Positions 48,217-56,180 of a stretch of 56,180 bases of DNA are shown piece by piece. Below the pieces are notes generated by a model, which searched no databases, was not told where the DNA came from, and was given only the letters and a program-made list of their open reading frames with translations. How positions within the stretch are numbered: the stretch's first letter is position 1; every line of letters begins with the position of its first letter. Made by a program: the position numbers and the translations under genes. This DNA is from Oxalobacter sp. (GTDB lineage Bacteria > Pseudomonadota > Gammaproteobacteria > Burkholderiales > Burkholderiaceae_D), in assembly GCA_016291665.1 (NCBI GenBank), contig JAEEYE010000014.1, positions 1 to 56,180 of the forward strand, read 5' to 3'.

Positions 48217-48242
48217 TGTGCGTTAATGCGTACTAATGCACA
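48217..48242. promoter_or_regulatory. 26-bp imperfect dyad, operator or recombinase core site
   Basis: Outer arms TGTGC...GCACA and inner TTA...TAA are symmetric: 10-bp arms TGTGCGTTAA and CTAATGCACA around the 6-bp centre TGCGTA. It lies about 30-55 bp downstream of the predicted transcript start. Two readings are possible: an operator for the HigA-like repressor, or a core site for the neighbouring tyrosine recombinase, whose family uses 10-13 bp inverted arms around 6-8 bp. Confidence 0.55.
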
Positions 48243-48293
48243 TAAGGGAGTATATCCAAATATCAATAGCAGTATCAGGAAATTTTTCAGGGA

Positions 48294-48626
48294 ATGGTTA
48301 CGGAATCACTGTCAGGGAAAAGTCTGGCTGCCGGTATGACTGGCATCAGTGGCAGTCATGTTTCTTGTCTGCAATATCCGGGCATCTTGGTTGAATCCAT
48401 CATGGATGGCCTGAGGTCCGGCATCAATGCATTTGCACGGACGCTGAAGATTTCTCCTGTCTCCGTTTACCGCATCGTCTCCAGACAAAGCGGCATATCT
48501 CCGGAAATGGCAATCCGGCTGTCATCGGCAGTGGGTGGTAGCGCCCTGTTTTGGATGCAGCGCCAGGCGGAATACGACCTGAGTCTTCTGCGGAAAAATT
48601 GGATGTCAGTCAGATACCGAAGCTGA
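48294..48626 (+). CDS. HigA-like helix-turn-helix protein (solitary antitoxin-type repressor), 110 aa
   Basis: From residue ~28 it follows the HigA pattern: YPGILVESIMDGLRSGINAFARTLKISPVSVYRIVSRQSGISPEMAIRLSSAVGG then LFWMQRQAEYDLSLLRK. The helix-turn-helix covers INAFARTLKISPVSVYRIV. HigA proteins bind an operator in their own promoter and usually neutralise a HigB RNase encoded just upstream. No higB frame is seen on either side, so it is an orphan and may work purely as a regulator. The start is uncertain (ATG 48294 or 48336; neither has a good ribosome-binding site). The adhesin starts 45 bp downstream on the same strand. Confidence 0.82.
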   Translation: MVTESLSGKSLAAGMTGISGSHVSCLQYPGILVESIMDGLRSGINAFARTLKISPVSVYRIVSRQSGISPEMAIRLSSAVGGSALFWMQRQAEYDLSLLRKNWMSVRYRS

Positions 48627-48671
48627 CGCAGTAACAGTTCTCTTTTTCAAAAAATAAATCAGGGAGAAAGT

Positions 48672-51600
48672 ATGAATCGGATATTCAAGGTTGTTTTCAA
48701 TCATGTCTTGGGCAGGCATGTGGTGGTCAGCGAGCTGGCGAGCAGTATCCAGCATGGGAAAAACAAGGCAGTAGCCGTGGTAGCGGCTGCTGCCTTGTCT
48801 GTTTTTATGGGTTTGCCGGGAGTGGCTGGTGCCGCTGAGGTGGATATCAGTTCCAATAACGATGGTTCTGCGACAGCCGTTTTCCAGAACAGTAAAAATT
48901 CGATTGAAATCGGTGACAACACGATTTCAGCTTCAGGAGACGACAGCATCGCAATTGGTACCTCCCAGACTACTGCTGGAGGTAGGGGTAGTGTGGCTAT
49001 TGGCAGCAGGGCGAAGGTTGAAGAAGGTGTGGCTCGTGGCACTGCAATTGGTGACAGTGCTGTTGCAACTGAACGGGACAGCTCGGCTTTTGGTAGTGGC
49101 GCAGAAGCGAGTGGGACAGAAAGCACAGCAATAGGCCATGACTCTGATGCATCAGGCACCAGTGCTGCAGCAATCGGTAATGCCGCAACGGCATCTGGCG
49201 CCGATTCATTTGCGGCAGGTTATGACGCGACAGCATCAGGCGGTTCCAGTGTCGCGGTCGGTGAACAGTCTGAGGCAACTGCTGGGTCAAGTACTGCAGT
49301 CGGTTCCGGTACGGTAGCTTCTGGGCAAGAGGGTACCGCCTTGGGTGCTGGTGCCGAAGCAACTGCCACGAATGCCACTGCAACCGGTGCAGATGCTTCT
49401 GCAACAGAAGTCAACGCCACAGCGAACGGTACCAGTGCAAAGGCAAGCGGTGAGGATTCCACCGCATTGGGTTCCGGCGCAACAGCAACAGAAAAACGGG
49501 CTGTTGCCTTGGGTGGTGGCGGCCTGACCGATCCGACAACTGGGGAGCCTTCAGGCAATTCCGCACAGGCGACAGCTGAAGATGCGGTCGCCATCGGTTC
49601 CGGTTCCCGTTCAAGCGGGGATTCCGCTGTTGCCCTTGGTGGTGGCGGTGAAGACCAGGGGGCCAATGCCAGCGGTGCTGGCGCTGTGGCAGTCGGTACT
49701 GGAACACATGCTACGGGGGATAACAGCGTTGCCATCGGTGGTGGTGATGAGAACAAAGGGGCGACTGCTGCCGGTGCGGCTTCCATCGTCCTTGGCAACC
49801 AGGCCTCTTCCGCTGAAGCGGCAGCCAATGGTGTCGCCATCGGTACCGGTTCTTCGGTGACCGTTGAAAACGGCGTTGCCTTGGGGGCAGGTTCTGTAGC
49901 AAGTACAGATAAAGAAATCGAAGGCTATGTCCCCAATCCCCAAAGGGTTTCCGACACAACAACGCCGACCTGGAAATCGACTGAAGCGGCGGTATCTATA
50001 GGTGCGACAGATGAAAATGGCAACCCGACAATGACCCGCCAGATTACCGGTGTCGCTGCGGGTACGAATGACTGGGATGCCGCCAACGTCGCCCAGTTGA
50101 AAGCGGCCATGACGCATTACTACAGCGTCAACACCACCAAAGAAACCGATGAGGAAGGTAATAACAACTACGACAATGATGGTGCGACCGGTAACAATGC
50201 GCTGGCAGCAGGTGTCCATACGCAGGCCTCTGGCGATGCGTCCACCGCGATGGGCTATTTTGCCAATGCAACAGGCGATGGCGCAGTTGCAATCGGTAAC
50301 GCCAAGCTTGGAGAAGATGGGACGGTTGCCTATCAGACCGAAGCAGCAAAAAACGAAGAAGGTAAATATATAAATGCAGATGGAAATGTTGTAGAAACCG
50401 AAGAAGAGGCGGCTCGTGTCATTAAAAAGGATGCTGATGGAAATCCTATTGCCGACAATACTGTTGCAACAGGGAAGAACGCAATAGCTGTTGGTACAAA
50501 CACCAAAGCTTGGAATGAAAATGCAACGGCTATGGGTACAGATGCGATGGTCTGGGGTGATAACGGTACCGCCGTTGGTACAGAAACCCAGGCAAGCACC
50601 AATGCATCCGCTTATGGTTATCAGGCAAAAGCCCACGGCGAAAACAGTACGGCAATCGGTAATACCACTTATGTCAGCGGTAAAGATTCCACAGCAGTAG
50701 GCTCCCATGCGACAAGCCAGGGGACCAACAGTACTTCTGTAGGTATGTATGCAACCACTAACGGAGCTGATCAAACAGCTGTCGGTGAAGGTGCAGTGGT
50801 AGATTCAAATGCGCAGTACGGTACAGCGGTTGGCTATCATGCCAATGCAAAAAATACCTATGCTACAGCTGTTTCTGGTATCGCCAGCGGTTACGAAAGT
50901 ACGGCAGTTGGTAAATATGCCGATGCTGAAGGATCCCAGTCCACCGCAGTCAACGGTGTTGTAAAAAGCGGTACGCAGTATGGCACGTCCGTTGGTATGG
51001 GCTCAACGGTTCATTCAGGGCAGTATGGGGCGGCCGTCGGTGGTGGCCAGGTCAATGGCAATTATGGTACTGCTGTCGGTTCAGGCTCCAGTGCCAGATC
51101 GGAAAATTCGACAGGTGTAGGTAAAGGCGCTAACGGTGTCGGCACCAACAGTACTGCGGTTGGCTATGGTTCCAGTGGTAATAATACGAGTACAACGGCT
51201 GTCGGTCATGGGGCAACCGCAAATGGTAATTATACAACGACGGTTGGTCATTCAGCGACTACAGGAAACGAGCGTGCAACAGCCGTAGGCGATGGCTCTA
51301 CAGCAAAAGCAAGCTATTCTACGACTGTAGGTTCTGCCGTTGTTGAATATGGCGGCGATTACAGTACAGCTATTGGTACTAATTCTACTGTAAGTTCTGG
51401 TTCCGAATATGCTACAGCAGTTGGTGGAGCTGTTGCATATGGCGATTATGCGACGGCAATTGGCAGGTCAGCAGACGGTCATAAGAATTATTCGACAGCA
51501 GTCGGTTCTGGAGCTCAGGCGCAAGAACAATGGTCAACTGCAGTTGGTTACAATGCGGATGCTAAAAGTCAGAATTCTACTGCAGTAGGTCTCCGTGCTC

Positions 51601-54600
51601 AGGCGCAGGCGCAGGACTCAACATCTGTTGGTAATGCATCTAATGCCGGTGGTCAAGACTCTACGGCAGTAGGCACCTATGCGAATGCAACGTATGGTAA
51701 TTCAACAGCGGTAGGTTATGCAGCAAAAGGTAATGGCAATAATGCTACTGGTGTTGGTTACAATGCAAATGCAAGTGGTACTGGGACTACTACGGTAGGT
51801 AATTATGCCAGTGCGGTAAATCAGTATTCTGTTGCAGTAGGTTCGTATGCTAATGCTTCTGGGAACTATGCTGTTGCCATTGGCGGTAAAGATCAGGGTT
51901 CCAATACAGCAAACGCCTGGGGTGAAAGTGCTGTTGCAGTAGGCAATGGTGCCAATGCCGGAAAAAGCGCGGTGGCCATGGGGACTAGTGCTGTAGCTTA
52001 TGGTGAGAATGGTGTTGCAGCAGGTTCCAGTGCGGGCGCTGGGTACCAAGCTGTGGCCATGGGTACTGGTGCCAATGCTTATGGATCAAATGGTATAGCC
52101 ATGGGTACCGGTTCCGGCGCTGGCGCAAGTGCTGTATCGCTGGGGCAGAACGCCAATGCATGGCGAGAAGATTCCATTGTCCTTGGCAAGGACTCAGTGT
52201 CTGGGGTAGAAGCCGGCATTACCGGTTATGATCCGTTGGGTGCTGCAGGGGATGGTGAACTGACTGGTCCAACTTGGGTGGCTACGAACAATGCGGTTTC
52301 CTTTGGTCGTGCAGAAGCAAAGGATGAAAACGGCAATGTCACCGCTACGCAGATCACCCGTCAGATCAACAACGTAGCTGCTGGTACATTGGACACCGAT
52401 GTGGTCAACGTCGCCCAGCTGAAGCGGGTCGTCGGACAGGCTGTAGGTGACGGCAAACATTACTTCGGTGCGGATGATTCTTCCAACCCGGTCACAGATC
52501 CAGATACCGGCAATATAACGACACCGGACAGCAATATCACTCGTCTCCATAACCAGCAGTTGAACATTATCGGCGATGCTGAATATAACGAAAACGGCGA
52601 GAAAACAAAGGATGGCAATATCGTCACCTCGATAGCCACCGACAAGAATGGTATCAAGTCCATCCAGGCGACCCTCAACCGTGACCTCGACATCGACACC
52701 CTGGTCGTCAACGGCAAGGACGGTGAAGACGGTCAGCCAGGCACACCGGGCAGCATCGGCATGAAAGGTGAAGACGGTGAGATCAAGACCGTCACCATCA
52801 CCAGTGATGGCACCCCTGGTGTTGACGGACAGGATGGCATCACCCGCCTGATTGTCGATGAGCATGAAGTCGCTACCTTGGATGACGGCCTGAAGTTCGG
52901 CGCCAATGCACCGGAAGAAGAACAGGGTGCCAACCCGGTCGCCAACAAGCTGAACAGCACCGTCAATATCAAGGGTGTCGACGCACAAGAAGGTCATGAA
53001 TACAGTGCAGAAAACCTGACCACCACTGTGGCACAGGCGGAAGACGGCACCACCACCATCACTGTCAAGATGGACAAGGATCCGAATTTCGACACCTTGG
53101 TCGTTAACGGCAAGGATGGCAAAGATGGTGAACCGGGTACGGCTGGCACCATCGGTATCCGCGGTGAACCGGGCAAAGACGGTTCACCGGGTGAAATCAC
53201 CACCATCTCCGTCACCCAGGATGGAACTCCTGGCGTGGATGGTCAGGATGGCGAAACGCGTATCATCTACAAGGACCCAGAAGGCAACGACCATGAAGTC
53301 GCTACGCTGGATGATGGTCTGAAATACAAGGGTGACGTTGGTAATGCCGCTGTCAAGCTGAACAAGACTACTGAGATTGTCGGTGGTGCTGCAGATGCAG
53401 ACAAACTTACCGACAACAACATCGGGGTTGTCGCTGAACAGAATGGTGAAGATGCCAAACTCACCGTCAAGCTGAACAAAGACATCAACCTGGGACCTGA
53501 CGGCAGCTTGGTTGTTGGTGGCACCGTCAACCAGGAAGGTGATGTCATCAACCCAATCACCATCGCCAACCAGACAGTGACCAACCAAAAAGGTGATGAA
53601 GAAACCGGCAACTACATCACCAACCTCGATAACCGCACTTGGAATCCGACGAATATCGTTGAAGGCAGGGCTGCGACCGAAGACCAGCTGGCACAGGTCC
53701 AGACACATTACTACAGCGTCAATGACGACGGTAACATCCAGGACAACTGGGACAACAAGGGCGCAACCGGCGTCAATGCGCTGGCGGCAGGTACCAATGC
53801 CAAGGCAGTTGGGGACAGCTCTGTTGCAGTCGGTGACGGCGCCAGGGTAACCACCGATGGCGGTGTCGCCCTTGGTTCTTCCTCTGTATCAACCACTGGT
53901 CCAAGCTCAGGCGGTTTCGATGTCATCACCGGGGCAAGGGACTTCAAGGACAGCGACAACCCGGCGGCATGGGCATCCACGGCAGGTGCGGTGTCTGTCG
54001 GTGACATGAATGCGGAAACGCCGGTCACCCGCCAGATTACCGGTGTTGCAGCTGGTTCTGCAGACACCGATGCAGTCAACGTCGCCCAGCTGAAGCGCGT
54101 GGCGAACTCGGTCTCCATCCATGACTACAGCGTCAACTCCGTCGACCCAGCCCATGACCTGAACTATAACAACCAAGGCGCAACCGGTGACAATGCCTTG
54201 GCGGCAGGTGTCAATGCCGTTGCGATGGGAGAAAACGCCACCGCAGTCGGCAACATGGCAATCGCACGGGAAGACAATGCCACCGCCATCGGCAACAAGG
54301 CACTCGCTTCCGCAGACAGTGCAATCGCCATGGGTGATGATGCGCAGGCAACCAAGGCAGATGCCATCGCCATCGGCACCGGTGCGCAGGCGAACCATGA
54401 AGGTTCGGTCGCCATCGGTTCCGGCGCACAGACCGCTGAAGCTGTCGGCACCGCCTCTTACACCATCGCTGGCAATACCTATAACTTTGCAGGTACAGAA
54501 CCGGTCGGCACCGTCAGTGTCGGTACGGAAGGCAGCGAACGCACCATCACCAATGTCGCGGCAGGGCGTATCAGTGAAACATCCACCGATGCCATCAACG

Positions 54601-56180
54601 GTTCCCAGCTCTATGCAGTGGCGAAAGCCATCTCTGAGGCTGAGGGCAAACAGACCACCGTCAGCGTAGGCGGTGTGGCGGCAGAAGAAGATGGCGTTCC
54701 TGTTGAAGGTGGCAACCTGAAATTGGAACGTTCCACAAATGAAGACGGCAGCTACAACTATGACGTCCAGCTTGCCCGTGACCTGGATGTCGACACCGTC
54801 GTCATCAACGGCAAGGACGGCAAGGACGGCCTGACCATCAAGGGCGCAGACGGTGAACCCGGTTCAATCGGCATGGCAGGCAAGGACGGTGAAATCACCC
54901 ATATCACCGTCACCAACGATGGTACGCCGGGCGTTGACGGCAAGGACGGCATCACCCGTATTGAATACAAGGATCCGGAAGGCAATGACCATGAAGTCGC
55001 CACCCTGGATGACGGTGTGAAATACAAGGGTGACAAAGGCGATGCTGCCATCAAGCTCAACCACACCACCGAGATTGTCGGTGGCGCCGATCCTGACCAG
55101 CTCAGCGAAGGCAACATCGGTGTCGTGGCTGAACAGAACGGTGATGATGCGAAGCTGACCATCAAGCTGAACAAAGACCTCAACCTGGTCAATGAAGCCG
55201 GTGAAAGCGGCAGCATCACGATGGGTGATGTCCATATCCATGACGGCGATGAAATCAGCTTCGGTGACAACATCATCCACAACGTGGCAGCCGGTGTAGA
55301 AGACACCGATGTCGTCAATGTCAGCCAGCTGAAGGAATATACCTCAGGGGCGAAGACCGAAGTGACCGTCGGTGGTGGCGTGAAAGCCGGTACAGACGGC
55401 AACTATAACACTGGCGGCAACCTCGACCTGAACGTCAGCACGGCTGAAGATGGCCATGAAGTCTATGACCTGAAGCTCAGCGACAATGTTGAGCTGGGCG
55501 GTCCTGGCAAGGACGGTGCAGACGGTGTCAACGGTTCCATCGGCGTCAACGGTGCTGACGGCAAGTCCGGTGTCGGCATCGACGGCAAGGACGGCATTAC
55601 TGTCTATGGCAAGGATGGCAAGGACGGCACCCCGGCAGTTGCCATCAACGGTAAGGACGGCGTCGGTCATATCGGCCTGACCGGGCCGGCCGGGGCAGAC
55701 GGCAAGGATGCTTCGGCGGATATCACTGTTGTACAGGGGCCGGTCGGTGTTGACGGTACAGACGGCACAGATGGCACCGACGGCATGGACCGCATCGAAT
55801 ACGTTGACCACAACAATACCACACATATCGTGGCGACCCTGGATGACGGTCTGAAGTTCGGTGCGAACGATGCGGCGGAAGGCTATCAGGACAATCCGGT
55901 CGCCAACAAGCTGAACAGCACGGTGAATATCGTCGGTGAAGGTGAGAAGGAAGAAAGCAGCTACAGCGGCAAGAACCTGAAGACCTTTGTTTCCCAGGAA
56001 GATGGTGACACCACGATTACTGTCAAGATGGACCGTGACCTCGAAGACATCGACACCATCGTTGTCAACGGCAAGGACGGCAAGGACGGCCTGACCATCA
56101 AGGGCGCAGACGGTGAACCCGGTTCAATCGGCATGGCAGGCAAGGACGGTGAAATCACCCATATCACCGTCACCAACGAT
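48672..56180 (+). CDS. Giant trimeric autotransporter adhesin, partial (2503 codons, runs off the window)
   Basis: AGGGAG precedes ATG 48672. The frame is open to the last base, so length is a minimum. It starts with an ESPR-type extended signal (MNRIFKVVFNHVLGRHVVVSE, then hydrophobic core and AGA-AEVD). Residues ~70-415 and ~490-1175 are YadA/Hia head repeats (SxAxGxxAxA, 14-15 residues each). Neck/connector motifs RQITGVAAGT..DAANVAQLK recur near 456, 1227, 1787 and 1957. From ~1345 collagen-like G-x-y stretches (GKDGKDGEPGTAG) alternate with repeated beta modules (HEVATLDDGLKYKGD). The membrane anchor lies beyond the window. Such trimers stand on the outer membrane and bind host or abiotic surfaces. 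Confidence 0.95.
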   Translation, partial: MNRIFKVVFNHVLGRHVVVSELASSIQHGKNKAVAVVAAAALSVFMGLPGVAGAAEVDISSNNDGSATAVFQNSKNSIEIGDNTISASGDDSIAIGTSQTTAGGRGSVAIGSRAKVEEGVARGTAIGDSAVATERDSSAFGSGAEASGTESTAIGHDSDASGTSAAAIGNAATASGADSFAAGYDATASGGSSVAVGEQSEATAGSSTAVGSGTVASGQEGTALGAGAEATATNATATGADASATEVNATANGTSAKASGEDSTALGSGATATEKRAVALGGGGLTDPTTGEPSGNSAQATAEDAVAIGSGSRSSGDSAVALGGGGEDQGANASGAGAVAVGTGTHATGDNSVAIGGGDENKGATAAGAASIVLGNQASSAEAAANGVAIGTGSSVTVENGVALGAGSVASTDKEIEGYVPNPQRVSDTTTPTWKSTEAAVSIGATDENGNPTMTRQITGVAAGTNDWDAANVAQLKAAMTHYYSVNTTKETDEEGNNNYDNDGATGNNALAAGVHTQASGDASTAMGYFANATGDGAVAIGNAKLGEDGTVAYQTEAAKNEEGKYINADGNVVETEEEAARVIKKDADGNPIADNTVATGKNAIAVGTNTKAWNENATAMGTDAMVWGDNGTAVGTETQASTNASAYGYQAKAHGENSTAIGNTTYVSGKDSTAVGSHATSQGTNSTSVGMYATTNGADQTAVGEGAVVDSNAQYGTAVGYHANAKNTYATAVSGIASGYESTAVGKYADAEGSQSTAVNGVVKSGTQYGTSVGMGSTVHSGQYGAAVGGGQVNGNYGTAVGSGSSARSENSTGVGKGANGVGTNSTAVGYGSSGNNTSTTAVGHGATANGNYTTTVGHSATTGNERATAVGDGSTAKASYSTTVGSAVVEYGGDYSTAIGTNSTVSSGSEYATAVGGAVAYGDYATAIGRSADGHKNYSTAVGSGAQAQEQWSTAVGYNADAKSQNSTAVGLRAQAQAQDSTSVGNASNAGGQDSTAVGTYANATYGNSTAVGYAAKGNGNNATGVGYNANASGTGTTTVGNYASAVNQYSVAVGSYANASGNYAVAIGGKDQGSNTANAWGESAVAVGNGANAGKSAVAMGTSAVAYGENGVAAGSSAGAGYQAVAMGTGANAYGSNGIAMGTGSGAGASAVSLGQNANAWREDSIVLGKDSVSGVEAGITGYDPLGAAGDGELTGPTWVATNNAVSFGRAEAKDENGNVTATQITRQINNVAAGTLDTDVVNVAQLKRVVGQAVGDGKHYFGADDSSNPVTDPDTGNITTPDSNITRLHNQQLNIIGDAEYNENGEKTKDGNIVTSIATDKNGIKSIQATLNRDLDIDTLVVNGKDGEDGQPGTPGSIGMKGEDGEIKTVTITSDGTPGVDGQDGITRLIVDEHEVATLDDGLKFGANAPEEEQGANPVANKLNSTVNIKGVDAQEGHEYSAENLTTTVAQAEDGTTTITVKMDKDPNFDTLVVNGKDGKDGEPGTAGTIGIRGEPGKDGSPGEITTISVTQDGTPGVDGQDGETRIIYKDPEGNDHEVATLDDGLKYKGDVGNAAVKLNKTTEIVGGAADADKLTDNNIGVVAEQNGEDAKLTVKLNKDINLGPDGSLVVGGTVNQEGDVINPITIANQTVTNQKGDEETGNYITNLDNRTWNPTNIVEGRAATEDQLAQVQTHYYSVNDDGNIQDNWDNKGATGVNALAAGTNAKAVGDSSVAVGDGARVTTDGGVALGSSSVSTTGPSSGGFDVITGARDFKDSDNPAAWASTAGAVSVGDMNAETPVTRQITGVAAGSADTDAVNVAQLKRVANSVSIHDYSVNSVDPAHDLNYNNQGATGDNALAAGVNAVAMGENATAVGNMAIAREDNATAIGNKALASADSAIAMGDDAQATKADAIAIGTGAQANHEGSVAIGSGAQTAEAVGTASYTIAGNTYNFAGTEPVGTVSVGTEGSERTITNVAAGRISETSTDAINGSQLYAVAKAISEAEGKQTTVSVGGVAAEEDGVPVEGGNLKLERSTNEDGSYNYDVQLARDLDVDTVVINGKDGKDGLTIKGADGEPGSIGMAGKDGEITHITVTNDGTPGVDGKDGITRIEYKDPEGNDHEVATLDDGVKYKGDKGDAAIKLNHTTEIVGGADPDQLSEGNIGVVAEQNGDDAKLTIKLNKDLNLVNEAGESGSITMGDVHIHDGDEISFGDNIIHNVAAGVEDTDVVNVSQLKEYTSGAKTEVTVGGGVKAGTDGNYNTGGNLDLNVSTAEDGHEVYDLKLSDNVELGGPGKDGADGVNGSIGVNGADGKSGVGIDGKDGITVYGKDGKDGTPAVAINGKDGVGHIGLTGPAGADGKDASADITVVQGPVGVDGTDGTDGTDGMDRIEYVDHNNTTHIVATLDDGLKFGANDAAEGYQDNPVANKLNSTVNIVGEGEKEESSYSGKNLKTFVSQEDGDTTITVKMDRDLEDIDTIVVNGKDGKDGLTIKGADGEPGSIGMAGKDGEITHITVTND
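54805..54920 (+). repeat. Exact repeat within the adhesin stalk, copy A
   Basis: These 116 bases are identical to 56065-56180, 1260 bp (420 codons) downstream. They encode NGKDGKDGLTIKGADGEPGS and the following module up to ITVTND. The identity includes third codon positions, so duplication or gene conversion is recent. Copy B is cut by the window end and may be longer. Confidence 0.9.
56065..56180 (+). repeat. Exact repeat within the adhesin stalk, copy B (cut by window end)
   Basis: Identical to 54805-54920 up to the last base of the window. Related but diverged modules occur near 52720-52900 and 53100-53330. Confidence 0.9.

Larger units (their letters stand above)
47910..48293. other. 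384 bp divergent control region between recombinase and HigA-like gene
   Basis: AT-rich, without a coding frame. It contains TACGCATTAATACGCA (48031-48046), a sigma-70 promoter reading right (48151-48179), and a 26-bp imperfect dyad (48217-48242). TACGCATTAA at 48031-48040 is the exact reverse complement of TTAATGCGTA at 48223-48232, so the promoter lies between 10-bp inverted repeats. Confidence 0.65.

Noticed and set aside
49220-50774. Long minus-strand open frames under the adhesin gene
   Set aside because: They are antisense shadows of the repetitive adhesin; their translations are low-complexity Pro/Ala/Thr or Cys/Ile strings without start signals.
48700-56180. CRISPR-like or tandem DNA repeats in the adhesin region
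   Set aside because: The repeats are protein-coding head and stalk modules of varying sequence, not constant repeats with unique spacers.

Overview
The window reads as a chromosomal segment of a Gram-negative betaproteobacterium of the order Burkholderiales. Three things point there: the block pyrG-kdsA-eno-ftsB, the outer-membrane lipoprotein export genes (lolC/E, lolD) with tatD, and LPS heptose/Kdo genes (hldD, kdsA). The moderate GC content (about half, judged by eye) and the gene set fit Oxalobacteraceae, possibly Oxalobacter, but that assignment is inference.

Layout. 1-5.7 kb: small secreted proteins of unknown function, including a duplicated pair (2343-2954 and 3640-4269) around a Sel1-repeat gene whose start lies in two matching inverted repeats, then an ADP-ribosylglycohydrolase. 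6-12 kb: tandem-domain universal stress protein, small exported and membrane proteins, a P-loop kinase, an IHF/HU-type DNA-bending protein, an EamA exporter and umuC, which has a stop-interrupted short reading frame in front of it instead of umuD. 12.2-14.3 kb: an AT-richer stretch with 885 bp of gene-free DNA and a DUF4143 ATPase, probably acquired. 14.4-21.2 kb: Sel1 protein, small exported protein, a DUF2207 membrane protein, a UDG-like protein, cupin, L-serine dehydratase beta subunit and a thioesterase. A repeated TGTACCAA operator array lies twice in the divergent region at 15.7-16.2 kb. 21.2-24.5 kb: a 1105-residue autotransporter with an HExxH metal site.

24.6-35.5 kb: housekeeping core: aldo/keto reductase, proC, recJ, lolC/E-lolD-tatD, pyrG-kdsA-eno-ftsB and tRNA-Asn(GTT). 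35.8-45.6 kb: small proteins, iron alcohol dehydrogenase, hldD, an AgcS amino-acid symporter, two tandem TerC-CBS-CorC membrane proteins and a Na/Ca-type exchanger.

45.8-56.2 kb: accessory end. A decayed CobW-type metallochaperone gene is followed by a tyrosine recombinase. Divergent from it are a solitary HigA-like repressor and, 45 bp downstream, a giant trimeric autotransporter adhesin (ESPR signal, YadA-like head repeats, collagen-like stalk) that runs off the window after 2503 codons without a stop. A good sigma-70 promoter and a recombinase- or operator-like dyad lie between recombinase and repressor. This recombinase-promoter-repressor-adhesin arrangement is the most interesting candidate system here: a possibly switchable or self-regulated surface adhesin locus.
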